A stretch of DNA of 64,000 nt from Mesorhizobium sp. M2E.F.Ca.ET.219.01.1.1. GTDB lineage: Bacteria > Pseudomonadota > Alphaproteobacteria > Rhizobiales > Rhizobiaceae. Shown piece by piece: positions 1-8,607 of this stretch (its first letter is position 1; every line of letters begins with the position of its first letter). The notes beneath the pieces were generated by a model. The model searched no databases and was not told the DNA's origin. It saw only the letters and a list, made by a program, of their open reading frames with translations. Location of the stretch: assembly GCF_004016445.2 (NCBI RefSeq), contig NZ_SADT02000002.1:124001-188000 (forward strand). Direction: 5' to 3'. A program made the position numbers and the translations under genes.

Positions 1-2
1 TC

Positions 3-839
3 CTGTCCGGCATCGGGCCGGCCGACGAGCTGAAAGCGCTTGGGATTTCTCCGGTGTGCGATCTTCCGGGCGTTGGCCGCAACCTGCAGGATCATCTATG
101 CACCAACGTCCATCTGACGCTGAAGGACCCGATCAGCTATGACGGTCAGGACCGCTATCCCAAGGCACTTCTGCACGGCATGCGCTGGCTGCTCTATCGC
201 GACGGCCCGGCTGCTTCGGTCATTGTCGAAGGCGGCGGTTTCTTTCGGACAGAGGGTGCGAACCGACCCGACCTGCAGATCCATATCGCGCCGGCCATGG
301 TGGTGCGCGGCGGTCAGACGAGGCTTGATGGGCACGGCTTTACGATCAACTCGACGTTTCTACGGCCGCGCAGCATAGGTTCGGTCAAGCTTCGCTCGGC
401 CAACCCCGGGGACGAGCCGCTGGTCGATCCTAACTATCTTTCGGACCCATACGATCGAGCCATGGCGCTGAAGTCGGTCCGCATCATTCGCGAAGTGTTG
501 GCGCAGAGCGAGATCGCCAAATTCATCAAGGTCGAGCGGCTGCCTGGGCCTTCCGCGAAAAGCGATGAGGAGATCATGTCTTATATCAGGCAGTATGCCT
601 GCTGCGACTACCATCCCGTAGGCACCTGCAAGATGGGCGTCGACGAAATGTCGGTCGTGGATCCGCAATTGCGGCTGCGCGGGATAGAGAGATTGCGGGT
701 GATCGATTCCTCGATCATGCCGGTGCTCATCAGCGGCAACACGAATGGGCCGACGATGATGATCGGGGAAAAGGGCGCGGATCTCATAAGGGGCGTCCGA
801 TCCGCCCGCTCGCATCCCGCAATGGCGGCGGTCGCCTGA
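3..839 (+). CDS. GMC-family FAD oxidoreductase (choline/alcohol dehydrogenase type), C-terminal part
   Basis: This is the C-terminal part of a flavoprotein alcohol or choline dehydrogenase; the N-terminal FAD-binding part lies outside the window. The reading frame is open from base 3 and begins with the second GMC signature (LSGIGPADEL, then DLPGVGRNLQDH). Near the end are YHPVGTCKMG, carrying the conserved catalytic histidine, and the NTNGPTMMIGEK segment that closes the active site. GMC enzymes oxidise primary alcohols, sugars or amino alcohols using FAD. The substrate cannot be read from this part. A broken isomerase-like gene follows after 16 bases on the same strand, so the two may once have been co-transcribed. 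They converge on the aromatic operon to the right. Confidence 0.9.
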   Translation: MSGIGPADELKALGISPVCDLPGVGRNLQDHLCTNVHLTLKDPISYDGQDRYPKALLHGMRWLLYRDGPAASVIVEGGGFFRTEGANRPDLQIHIAPAMVVRGGQTRLDGHGFTINSTFLRPRSIGSVKLRSANPGDEPLVDPNYLSDPYDRAMALKSVRIIREVLAQSEIAKFIKVERLPGPSAKSDEEIMSYIRQYACCDYHPVGTCKMGVDEMSVVDPQLRLRGIERLRVIDSSIMPVLISGNTNGPTMMIGEKGADLIRGVRSARSHPAMAAVA

Positions 840-855
840 GCCTGGGGACCGATCC

Positions 856-1123
856 GTGCAATTCCTCGTTCTGTCTCGACGACGGTCTGACCAGCTCAAT
901 GACGCCAACTTCGAACATTTGGTGGTCGGCGAGGGTGCCCGGGGCCCTTTATCTGTATGGCATCGGCTTCACAAGGCAAATCTGGCATCGCAGCGATATC
1001 CCCGGCACTCGCCAGATCGTTGAAGCAAAGGATCTAAGCGAAATTCGCGAGAAATTAGCGACGCTCCCGCTGGCGAAAGCAGGAATGCTTCTCCGGCCAT
1101 CGCGACCGCACCGCAGCTGTTGA
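856..1123 (+). pseudogene. Frameshifted muconolactone-isomerase-like (MIase/YCII fold) protein
   Basis: Two overlapping frames together give one small ferredoxin-like protein of about 90 residues. The first frame starts at GTG 856 behind GGGGA and reads VQFLVLSRRRSD then DANFEHLVVGEGA. The similarity then moves to the next frame around 935-955 and continues ALYLYGIGFTRQIWHR, DIPGTRQIVEA and REKLATLPLAKAGML. Muconolactone isomerases and their relatives have exactly this order (MQFLV at the start, RQIWHR in the middle, LPLxxAGML near the end). I infer a single frameshift, or a sequencing error, in a gene once coupled to the GMC oxidoreductase. The tail after AGML also diverges from the family. 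It could have served the neighbouring aromatic pathway, but that is only inference. Confidence 0.6.
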
Positions 1124-1130
1124 TTGGCGG

Positions 1131-2021
1131 TTACCTTGTTGGGGGGTGCGCCAGCACGAAATCATACTCGACGTCCCAGAACGGCCCGGCGAACTCGAGC
1201 TCCTTCGATCTCCCCGGGTCCACGACCCGTTTGAATTCGGCGAGCAGGCTTTCCTTCACGCCGAAGACCGCGTCCGAATTGATATAGGGGTCGTCGGGGT
1301 CGAAGATGTGCGTGGTCAGCGTCTCGAAGCCGTCTGCTTTGAGGATGAAGTGGAGATGCGCCGGCCTGTATGGGTGGCGTCCCAACGCATGCAGCAACTT
1401 GCCGACCGTGCCGTCGTCGGGGATCGGGTAGTATCTCGGCTTCACGGCGCGGAACCAGTACCGGCCGTCAGCGCCGGTGCGGAACACGCCGCGCAGGTTG
1501 AAATCCGGCTGGATGCCTTTCTGCTGTACGTCGTAGAAGCCTTCATCATTGGCCTGCCAGACGTCGAGCACCGCGCCGGCCACAGGTCTGCCTTCGGTGT
1601 CGAGGATGCGGCCATGGATCACCATGTCCTCGCCCTTGCTGTCGAGGCAGATGTTGGCGCCCATGGGCAGTTCCGGCGCGTCCGCGATGTGGAATGGGCC
1701 GAGCACCGTCGATTCCGACGCGCCGGACGGCTTTCGGTTGTTGATCGCGTCGACCAGCATCGACACGCCGAGCACGTCGGAAAGCAATATGAACTCCTGC
1801 CGCCAGTCGGTGCAGAGCTGTCCGGTCCTGGTCAGGAACAGGATCGCCTGCATCCATTCGTCCTGCGTCGGCTCAATCTCCTTGACCGCCTCGTGCAGCT
1901 TGCGGGTGATCACCTCCATCACCTGTTTCAGCCGCTCGTCCCTGGCGTTCTTGTTGCGGCCGGTGACGACCTCGATCGAGTTCGCCTCGGTGAAGAAACC
2001 CTTTTCGTGTGCGTCCATCAT
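1131..2021 (-). CDS. Hydroxyquinol 1,2-dioxygenase (intradiol), copy 1
   Basis: This is a 296-residue intradiol ring-cleavage dioxygenase. It binds non-haem Fe(III) and would open hydroxyquinol (1,2,4-trihydroxybenzene) to maleylacetate. The iron ligands are visible: Tyr163 in GFYDVQ, Tyr197/198 in PRYYPIPDDG, and His222 and His224 in RPAHLHF. The N-terminal helical dimerisation region (TQDEWMQAILFLTRTGQ) and overall length fit the hydroxyquinol/chlorocatechol branch. The start overlaps the end of the flavin hydroxylase gene by four bases, so translation is probably coupled. It is the last gene of the long minus-strand operon. A second dioxygenase of the same family is the first gene. Chlorocatechol or catechol could be the true substrate of one of them. 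Confidence 0.88.
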   Translation of the reverse strand: MMDAHEKGFFTEANSIEVVTGRNKNARDERLKQVMEVITRKLHEAVKEIEPTQDEWMQAILFLTRTGQLCTDWRQEFILLSDVLGVSMLVDAINNRKPSGASESTVLGPFHIADAPELPMGANICLDSKGEDMVIHGRILDTEGRPVAGAVLDVWQANDEGFYDVQQKGIQPDFNLRGVFRTGADGRYWFRAVKPRYYPIPDDGTVGKLLHALGRHPYRPAHLHFILKADGFETLTTHIFDPDDPYINSDAVFGVKESLLAEFKRVVDPGRSKELEFAGPFWDVEYDFVLAHPPTR

Positions 2022-3781
2022 GCACCTCCTAAGGCCAGAACGGATTTCAGCGCGCGGCGCAGCTCCGCAACCGGATCGACCGCGATCGTCTCGCGCCGCC
2101 AGCAGACATGCTGGTCGGGTCTGGTCAGCACGATGCCGCTGTCGCGAACCTGGCGCAGATTGGCCCAGTCGCCGGTAAGGTCCTGCCAGATCTGCCGCGG
2201 TCCGATGACATGCGCGTTGATGTCGACGCCGAGCTCATGGGCGAGCAGCTTGGCGGCGTCGACCCAGCCCTTGCCGCCGATGCCGGTGAAGACGGTGAAG
2301 CGGCCCTTGCCGCAGAGGTCGAGCGTCGAGGCCTTGGCGCCGCCTTCGCCGAACACCCAGGCATGCGGCAGCCGGGCGCCCGGCCACGTCGTCGGCTGGT
2401 AGTGCAGCTCGGCGTCTTTCTCGAAGGCCGGCTCCTTCTGCCCATCGGTCAGCACCGCCCCCGAACGGTAGCGCTGGTTCATCTCGACGCCATGCGCGTC
2501 GAACTCGTAGACCTTGAAGGCGATGGTCTCGCGGATCCTGCGCCGCTGCTCCTCGGCCGCGGGCGTGTCGTCGCAGCGCGCGTCCATGTTCTGCTGCATC
2601 TTCACCGGATCGATCGAATCCAGCAGTCCCAGCGCCTTGAAGATCGGCCCGAACTCCTCGATCGACTTGTTGGCGCGCGTCACGATCTGCTTGGCGACCG
2701 GCGCCCGTTCGATCTGGAAACTGTCGAGCAGTTTCGCGCCCGCCTTGCCGCCAAGGACATAGGCGAGTTTCCACGCGAGGTTGAAGGCGTCCTGGATCGA
2801 GGTGTTGGAGCCGAGCCCGTTGGACGGCGGATGCCGGTGGGTCGCATCGCCCATGCAGAAAACGCGGCCGTTCTGCATGGTGGTGGCGTACATGTTGTTC
2901 ACCGTCCAGGTCGAGACCTGGAGGATGTCGATATCGAGCTCCGGATCGCCGACCAGATCGCGCGCGACCTTGGTGGCGAAGGCCTTGTCGACGATCGGCG
3001 CTGGCTGGTTGATGTCGTAGCCCCAGACGATCAGCCACTCGTTCCAGGGCCGCACCATGCGCACCAGGCCCATGCCGATGCCGCCGACATCGGCGCCCGG
3101 CTGCACCACCCAGTAGAGCACCGAGGGGCGGTGCGCGACATATTTGGAGAGGTCCGCCTTGAACAGGATGTTCATCGAGCCGCCGACGCCCATCTTGCCT
3201 TCGAAGGTGAGGCCGGCGTCCTCAGCGACTTTCGAATTGCCGCCGTCGGCGCCGACCAGATACTTCGAACGGATGGTGAAATCCTTGCCGGTCAACCGGT
3301 CGCGGCAGGTCGTCGTCACGCCGTCCGCATCCTGGACATGGCTGAGATACTCGACCGACATGCGCCCCTGCGTGCCGCGCGAGCAGGCGGTCTTGTAGAG
3401 CAGCGGCTCCATGAAGGTCTGTGGCAGGTCGTTCATCCGCGAAGGCGAGGAAAGCTGGTGCTCGGCGCGCGAGTTGGGATGCTTGCCCCAGGTCTTCAGC
3501 CGACCGATCTCCTCGCCGGCCAGCGACGTGCAGAACACGTTCTCCCCCATCAGGTCCTGCTCGGCGGCGAACATATAGGCCTCGTCCTCGACCTCCCGGC
3601 CGAGGTCGCGCAGTACCTCCATGGTGCGCTGGTTGGTGATGTGCGCTCGTGGTGTATTCGCGAGCCACCGGTAGCGGTTGATCACCATGTTCTCGACGCC
3701 GTAGGTGGCAAGCAGCGCGGCACAGGCCGAACCGGCCGGCCCGGTGCCAATGATGAGAACGTCGGTGGTGATATCAGCCAT
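2018..3781 (-). CDS. FAD-dependent phenol/resorcinol hydroxylase (TfdB-like)
   Basis: This 587-residue flavoprotein monooxygenase of the class A phenol hydroxylase group would insert oxygen into a phenol, resorcinol or chlorophenol using NAD(P)H and O2, yielding the catechol or hydroxyquinol cleaved by its neighbours. The N-terminus carries the FAD dinucleotide motif IIGTGPAGSACAALL. The second FAD motif GDATHRHPPSNGLGSNT is near residue 315-330, and the C-terminus is the thioredoxin-like domain typical of TfdB and PheA. The start ATG lies within the end of livM (8-base overlap) and its stop overlaps the dioxygenase start, so all three are translationally linked. The exact phenol cannot be decided. 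Resorcinol or 2,4-dichlorophenol types both fit. Confidence 0.87.
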   Translation of the reverse strand: MADITTDVLIIGTGPAGSACAALLATYGVENMVINRYRWLANTPRAHITNQRTMEVLRDLGREVEDEAYMFAAEQDLMGENVFCTSLAGEEIGRLKTWGKHPNSRAEHQLSSPSRMNDLPQTFMEPLLYKTACSRGTQGRMSVEYLSHVQDADGVTTTCRDRLTGKDFTIRSKYLVGADGGNSKVAEDAGLTFEGKMGVGGSMNILFKADLSKYVAHRPSVLYWVVQPGADVGGIGMGLVRMVRPWNEWLIVWGYDINQPAPIVDKAFATKVARDLVGDPELDIDILQVSTWTVNNMYATTMQNGRVFCMGDATHRHPPSNGLGSNTSIQDAFNLAWKLAYVLGGKAGAKLLDSFQIERAPVAKQIVTRANKSIEEFGPIFKALGLLDSIDPVKMQQNMDARCDDTPAAEEQRRRIRETIAFKVYEFDAHGVEMNQRYRSGAVLTDGQKEPAFEKDAELHYQPTTWPGARLPHAWVFGEGGAKASTLDLCGKGRFTVFTGIGGKGWVDAAKLLAHELGVDINAHVIGPRQIWQDLTGDWANLRQVRDSGIVLTRPDQHVCWRRETIAVDPVAELRRALKSVLALGGA

Positions 3782-4862
3782 GCGTGCCTCCCGTGATGGT
3801 CTTTGTCGTCGATGCGCCCGTCAGCATGCGACGGACGGGAAAGAGCTGGATTCCGGTGCGGTCCGTAAACAGGCCCCACAAGCCGCGTGGCGCCACCAGC
3901 ATCACCAGGATGCCGATCAGGCCGAGGATGAGCAGGTACCAGGAGCCATAATCGGCCAGCACGTTGCGCAGCACGAAGAAAACGATGACGCCGACGATCG
4001 GTCCCTCGATCGTGCCGATGCCGCCGATCACCACGATGAAGATGACATAGGCCGTCCAGTCGGTGACCGAGAACGCGGCGTCGGGCGAGATGCGGGCCTT
4101 CTGCACATAGATCAGCGCGCCGGTGACGCCGCTGACCAGACCCGCCAGGAGATAGACCGTCGACTTCATCCAGCGCGGATCGACGCCTACGGCGCGCGCC
4201 GCTTCCTGATTGTCGCGCACGGCGGCGAGGCCGAGACCCTGGCGGGAGCGCAGAAGCCTGTGGATGAAGAGGATGGTGGCGGCGGCCAGAGCAAGCGCCA
4301 GCCAATAGCAGAGCACATCGGTCGCCTGCGAGGCGCGCCAGCCGAACAGATCGGCGATCCATCGCACGCCGAACATGTCGCGCGTCGCGCCCGAGGGCAG
4401 CGAGGTTCCGGTGCCGCCGCCGAGCGCCTTCCATTGCGCGAAGGAAAGCCGCGCCACCTCGGCGATCACCCAGGTGCCGATGGCGAAATAGGCGCCTTGC
4501 AGGCGGAAGACGAAGAAGCCGGTGGGCACAGTGAGCAGGGCCGCCAGCAGTCCGGCGAGCACGATGCCGACCAGCGGATCGAGGCCGAGCAGGATGACGG
4601 CGGCGAACATCGTGTAGGCGCCGAAGCCGACAAAGGCCTGCTGGCCGACGGAGACGAGGCCGGCGAAGCCGGCAAGCAGGTTCCAGCATTGTGCCAGCAC
4701 CAGCATCGTCAGGATGAAGAACAGATCCTGGATCACCACGCGCGAGCTGAACAGCGGCGCGGCGAAGCCGATCGCCAGCACGGCGATTGCAACCACGAGG
4801 AAAGCCGACGACAGCCGCGTGCGCGTCTCGACCCTGAAGCTCTGCAGCGCCTCGACCGCCAT
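3774..4862 (-). CDS. livM: Branched-chain-type ABC transporter permease (LivM-like)
   Basis: This is an inner-membrane permease of 362 residues with about ten hydrophobic segments. It carries the LivM loop GVDPRWMKSTVYLLAGLVSG and the GGIGTIEGPIVG motif that contacts the ATPases. I chose the start at MAVEALQSF because the open frame further upstream is the shadow of livH. It lies one base after the livH stop in an operon with two ATPases, the other permease and a binding protein. Liv-type systems in aromatic clusters commonly import aromatic acids rather than branched amino acids. The context therefore suggests uptake of the phenolic substrate, which is inference. The C-terminus overlaps the hydroxylase gene by eight bases. 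Confidence 0.88.
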   Translation of the reverse strand: MAVEALQSFRVETRTRLSSAFLVVAIAVLAIGFAAPLFSSRVVIQDLFFILTMLVLAQCWNLLAGFAGLVSVGQQAFVGFGAYTMFAAVILLGLDPLVGIVLAGLLAALLTVPTGFFVFRLQGAYFAIGTWVIAEVARLSFAQWKALGGGTGTSLPSGATRDMFGVRWIADLFGWRASQATDVLCYWLALALAAATILFIHRLLRSRQGLGLAAVRDNQEAARAVGVDPRWMKSTVYLLAGLVSGVTGALIYVQKARISPDAAFSVTDWTAYVIFIVVIGGIGTIEGPIVGVIVFFVLRNVLADYGSWYLLILGLIGILVMLVAPRGLWGLFTDRTGIQLFPVRRMLTGASTTKTITGGTHG

Positions 4863-4863
4863 A

Positions 4864-5727
4864 TTAATCCACCGCCCTTGGAAACAGGCCGCGCGGGCGC
4901 GCCAGAAGCACCAGCAGGAAAGCGATGTGCCCGGCGAGGATCTGCCATTCCGGATTGATCGAGGCGCCGGCGGTCTGCGCCACGCCGATGATGATACCGC
5001 CGGCAAGCGTTCCCCAGAACGAGCCGAGACCGCCGATGATCACCGCCTCGAAGGCGTAGACCAGTCGCGCCGGGCCGATGGTCGGATCGAAATTGGCGCG
5101 CGTGCCGAGATAGAGCGCGGCGATCGTCACCACCACCATGGCAAGGCCGGTGGCGATGGCGAAGATGCGGTCGGGCCGGATGCCCATCAGGCCAGCGGTG
5201 ACGCGATCGTCGGAGGTGGCGCGGAAGGCGCGGCCGAGCGACGTGCGGTAGAAGATGAGGTTCAAGCCCACGATCACCGCGATCGCGGACAGGAAGGTCA
5301 GAAGCGGCATCGTGCCGATATTGATCGGGCCGAGTTGCAGCGATGCGGTTTCCAGCGCGCCGGCCGAGACGCGGCGGCTGTCGGCGGAAAAGCGTTCGAG
5401 CAGCGCGTTCTGGATGACGATCGACAGACCGAATGTGACGAGCAGCGGCGGCAGGATGTCCGGGCCAAGCGTGCGGTTGAGCACCAGGTACTGCAACGCG
5501 AAGCCGAGCGCGAACATCACCGGTATGGCGACCAGCGCCGCCACGAACGGATTGAGCCCCAGCGCCGTGACCAGAACCAGGATCAGGAAGGCGGCGAGCA
5601 CGATCAAGTCGCCATGCGCGAGATTGACCAGCCGCATGATGCCGAAGACCAGGCTCAAGCCGGCGGCGAACAGCGCATAGAGGCCGCCAAGCAAGATGCC
5701 CTGGACGATGGTGTCGAGCCACATCAT
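4864..5727 (-). CDS. livH: Branched-chain-type ABC transporter permease (LivH-like)
   Basis: This is a 287-residue inner-membrane permease starting MMWLDTIVQGILLGGLYAL, the usual LivH N-terminus. The LVFGIMRLVNLAHGD motif is near residue 30-45 and the EAVIIGGLGSFWGTLAGG coupling segment is near the C-terminus. The start overlaps the livF stop by four bases. LivH and LivM form the heterodimeric channel of a Liv-type importer; both ATPases and the substrate-binding protein are encoded just upstream. The set is complete and sits between two hydroxyquinol dioxygenases, so it probably imports the aromatic growth substrate. Confidence 0.9.
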   Translation of the reverse strand: MMWLDTIVQGILLGGLYALFAAGLSLVFGIMRLVNLAHGDLIVLAAFLILVLVTALGLNPFVAALVAIPVMFALGFALQYLVLNRTLGPDILPPLLVTFGLSIVIQNALLERFSADSRRVSAGALETASLQLGPINIGTMPLLTFLSAIAVIVGLNLIFYRTSLGRAFRATSDDRVTAGLMGIRPDRIFAIATGLAMVVVTIAALYLGTRANFDPTIGPARLVYAFEAVIIGGLGSFWGTLAGGIIIGVAQTAGASINPEWQILAGHIAFLLVLLARPRGLFPRAVD

Positions 5728-6434
5728 GGCGTCTTCGTCCCGAAATAGGCGGCGTGGATGTCGTCGCGACCGATCTCGCTCGGACGACCGGACAGCGTGA
5801 TGCGTCCTTCCATCATGCAGTAGACGCGGTCGGCGACTTTCAGCGCTTGGCCGATATCCTGCTCGACAATGACGATCGAGGCGCCGGCGGCGCGAATTCT
5901 CGGGAAGGCGGCATAGATGTCCTTGATGACCACCGGCGCCAGGCCGAGGCTGATCTCGTCGCACAAAAGCACGCGCGGGTTGGACATCAGCGCGCGACCG
6001 ATCGCCACCATCTGCTGCTGCCCTCCCGACAGTGCCGTGCCTGGATTGCGCCGGCGCTCCTTCAGGATCGGGAAGAGATCGTAGACCCCCTCCAGCGACC
6101 ACGCGCCGGCGACTGCGCGGCCATATCGGCCGATCAGAAGGTTTTCCTCCACGGAGAGCGACGGGAAGAGTCTACGGCCCTCCGGCACCATGGCGATGCC
6201 GAGCGCGACGATCTCCGGCGCCGGCAACGCGCCGACCGGCCGGCCCTCGAACAGCACCTGGTCGGCGCCATTGGCGAGCACGCCGGAGATCGAGCGCAGC
6301 AAGGTCGACTTGCCGGCGCCATTGGCGCCGATGATCGCCACCGTCTCGCCGGCGTCGAGCGCCACGTCGACCCCGAACAGTGCCTGGAAGTCGCCGTAGA
6401 AAGCCGTCAGCCTCCTTGTCTCGAGCAGCGCCAT
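5724..6434 (-). CDS. livF: Liv-type ABC transporter ATP-binding protein (LivF-like)
   Basis: This 236-residue ATPase has Walker A GANGAGKSTLL, signature LSGGQQQMVAIGRAL and Walker B VLLCDEISLGL. It begins MALLETRRLTAFYGDFQAL, the normal LivF start; the open frame upstream is only the livG antiframe. Its ATG overlaps the livG stop by one base, and its stop overlaps the livH start. It pairs with LivG to energise the LivHM channel on the cytoplasmic face. No other role is suggested. Confidence 0.92.
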   Translation of the reverse strand: MALLETRRLTAFYGDFQALFGVDVALDAGETVAIIGANGAGKSTLLRSISGVLANGADQVLFEGRPVGALPAPEIVALGIAMVPEGRRLFPSLSVEENLLIGRYGRAVAGAWSLEGVYDLFPILKERRRNPGTALSGGQQQMVAIGRALMSNPRVLLCDEISLGLAPVVIKDIYAAFPRIRAAGASIVIVEQDIGQALKVADRVYCMMEGRITLSGRPSEIGRDDIHAAYFGTKTP

Positions 6435-7153
6435 CAGACTTCTATCCCGAGATAGATCTCGCGCACCGCTTGCGAGGCCATGATCTCGTCCGGCTCGCCG
6501 ATGCCGATCACCTTGCCGAAATTGAGCACCAGCAGCCGGCTGACCACCGAATTCAGCGCGTTGAGCACGTGCTCGATCCAGATGATCGAGGCGCCGCGGC
6601 GGTGGATCGCCTGGATGGTCTCGACGAGCTGATGGCATTCCGCTTCGGTCAGGCCACCGGCGATTTCATCCAACAGCAGCACTTTGGGCTGCGTGGCGAG
6701 CGCGCGGGCAAGCTCCAGCCGCTTGCGCTGCAACAGGCTGAGGCTGCCCGCCGGCTGGTTGGCGCGGCCAAGCAGTCCGGTCTCGGCAAGGATCGAGGCG
6801 CAATCATCCGAGACCTCGCCTTCGCGCTTGCGCGCACCGAAGGTCGCCGCCACCAGGAGGTTCTCGAACACCGTCAGTTTCTCGAAAGGCTGTGGGATTT
6901 GAAAGGTGCGCCCGATGCCGGCGAGGCAGCGCGCCATCGGCGGCTGCCGGGTCACGTCGGCGCCGTCGAACGTCACCTGGCCGGCATCGACACGGATGTT
7001 GCCGGTGATCAGGTTGAACAGCGTCGACTTGCCGGCGCCGTTCGGCCCGATGATGCCCAGCGCCTCGCCGCTTTGGAGCGCGAACGAAACCTTGTCGGTA
7101 ACGGTCAGCGCACCGAAGCTCTTCGAGACGTTGTCGAGGGCGAGGATGGGCAT
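6434..7153 (-). CDS. livG: Liv-type ABC transporter ATP-binding protein (LivG-like)
   Basis: This 239-residue ATPase has Walker A GPNGAGKSTLFNLI, signature LSLLQRKRLELARAL (the LSGGQ variant usual in LivG) and Walker B VLLLDEIAGGL. The start MPILALDNVSKSFGAL was preferred over a more upstream in-frame ATG that lies in a repeat and gives an unrelated N-terminus. A gap of about 150 bases holding an intergenic repeat separates it from the binding-protein gene, so expression of the binding protein and the rest of the operon may be unequal. Confidence 0.91.
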   Translation of the reverse strand: MPILALDNVSKSFGALTVTDKVSFALQSGEALGIIGPNGAGKSTLFNLITGNIRVDAGQVTFDGADVTRQPPMARCLAGIGRTFQIPQPFEKLTVFENLLVAATFGARKREGEVSDDCASILAETGLLGRANQPAGSLSLLQRKRLELARALATQPKVLLLDEIAGGLTEAECHQLVETIQAIHRRGASIIWIEHVLNALNSVVSRLLVLNFGKVIGIGEPDEIMASQAVREIYLGIEV

Positions 7154-7157
7154 GGTC

Positions 7158-7293
7158 AGCCTTTCTTCTCCCCGTTTACGGAAAGAAGATGCCGGCAGGC
7201 AGATGAGGGGCAGCACAAACCTATGGGACGCCGGCGCCGCCCCTCATCCGGCGCTTCGGGCCACCTTGTCCCCGTGGGCCGGGAGAAGGAAAG
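7158..7293. repeat. RIME-like palindromic intergenic repeat
   Basis: The interval between livG and the binding-protein gene is two facing half-palindromes. One contains TTCTCCCCG and GCAGATGAGGGGC; the other contains GCCCCTCATCCGGCG and GGGAGAAGGA. The arms GATGAGGGGC and GCCCCTCATC are exact inverted copies. This matches my memory of the rhizobial intergenic mosaic (RIME) type of repeat. Its position suggests it may form a strong mRNA hairpin within the operon, which would favour the upstream binding-protein message. Confidence 0.65.
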
Positions 7294-7307
7294 ATCGGCG
7301 AGCGCGC

Positions 7308-8585
7308 TCACGCGATGGCTTCCATCTTGCCGCCGGTCGGGATGTTTGGCGCCGTTTTGTTGTCGGTGATGACAAGGTCGTAAGCGCCGCTGTCCTTCAG
7401 CCGCCATTGGCCGCCGACCAACGGCGTCTTGGCGACGTTCTTGGTCGCGAAGGGCGGCAGATTGGCGCCGTTCCAGGCGATCGGGCCGACGATGGTGTCG
7501 AGCTTGGTTGCGGCAATGGCATTGATCACCGCGGCGTTGTCGCCGGCGTCGGCCCGCTTCATCACATCGGCGGCAAGCTCGAACAGCGCATGCACGAAGC
7601 CGATCGGCTGCGTCCACGGCCTGCCGGTCGCCTTGGTGAAGCCTTCCGCCAGCTGCGCCGAGCTGTCGCCGGTCAGCGACGACTTGAACGGATGGCTGGG
7701 CGTCCACCAGACTTCCGACGACAGATTGTTGCCGGTCTTGCCGAGCGCCTCGACCGCCTGCGGGAACAGGATCGCCTTGCCGATCGAGGCGACCTTCGGC
7801 TTGAAGCCCTGCTGCTGCGCCTGGTTCCAGAAGGTGGTGAAATCGGGCGGGATCATCACGCCGGTGATGATGTCGCAGTTCGCCGACTTGAACGCGTTGA
7901 TCTGCGCCGAAAAATCGTCGGTGAGGTTCTGATAGCGGCCGGGATCGTTGAGCGTATAGCCGCCCTTGTCGAGCACCGGCGGGAAGCCGACCACCTTGTC
8001 GCCCCAGGCGTTGCCGTCGCCGTCGTTGGGAAACAGCCCGCCGACATGTCTGTTCGTTTCGACCTGCGCCCACATGTTGGTGTAGACGGCGATGACGTCC
8101 TCGAGCCCCCAGAAGAAGTGGAAGGCGCTTTTGAACGGTTTCCAGGACGCCGGGTCAGCCGGATTGCCTTGCTGGCCGATGAACCATGGCTGCCAAGGCG
8201 CGACGGTAGAGATGCAGGGAACTTCTTCCGCCTCGCAGGTGGTGGTGACCGGATTGGTCGTCTCCGGCGTCGAGGCGACCAGCATCAGGCTGACCTCGTC
8301 GTCGACGATCAGCTGCTTGGCGACTTCCGCCGCGCGGTTCGGGTTGGACTGGCTGTCCTTGACGACGACCTGGTAGTCGAGCCCCGCAGCCTTTGTCGCG
8401 GCCAGGAAACCGTCGATGATGAATTTGTCCGCTTCGGCGAAGGCCGCAAGCGGTCCGGTCTGCGGGCTCACATAGCCAAGCTTGATGGTGGCGGCCCGGG
8501 CGATCGACGGCATGGCCAATCCGCCAGTGCCGGCAATGAGGCCGGTGGCGGCGGCGGTCTTCAGCAATTCACGTCTGGTAATCAT
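7308..8585 (-). CDS. Periplasmic substrate-binding protein of the Liv-type importer
   Basis: This is a 425-residue type I periplasmic binding protein. The N-terminus (MITRRELLKTAAATGLIAG, ending MPSIARA) is a twin-arginine-like signal sequence with a cleavage site near residue 31. The mature part follows the LivK/Peripla_BP_6 pattern (KLGYVSPQTGPLAAFAEA, later GDGNAWGDKVVGFPP). It would capture the substrate and deliver it to LivHMGF. Because it lies between maleylacetate reductase and the ATPases, an aromatic ligand such as a hydroxybenzoate or resorcinol derivative is more likely than an amino acid. The ligand itself cannot be read from sequence. Confidence 0.9.
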   Translation of the reverse strand: MITRRELLKTAAATGLIAGTGGLAMPSIARAATIKLGYVSPQTGPLAAFAEADKFIIDGFLAATKAAGLDYQVVVKDSQSNPNRAAEVAKQLIVDDEVSLMLVASTPETTNPVTTTCEAEEVPCISTVAPWQPWFIGQQGNPADPASWKPFKSAFHFFWGLEDVIAVYTNMWAQVETNRHVGGLFPNDGDGNAWGDKVVGFPPVLDKGGYTLNDPGRYQNLTDDFSAQINAFKSANCDIITGVMIPPDFTTFWNQAQQQGFKPKVASIGKAILFPQAVEALGKTGNNLSSEVWWTPSHPFKSSLTGDSSAQLAEGFTKATGRPWTQPIGFVHALFELAADVMKRADAGDNAAVINAIAATKLDTIVGPIAWNGANLPPFATKNVAKTPLVGGQWRLKDSGAYDLVITDNKTAPNIPTGGKMEAIA

Positions 8586-8607
8586 CTTGTTCTCCTCCCG
8601 ATAGAAC

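Noticed and set aside
2108..3796. A 562-codon open frame on the plus strand
   Set aside because: It lies exactly opposite the flavin hydroxylase, is Arg/Gly/His-rich and shows no motif; it is an antisense shadow in GC-rich DNA.
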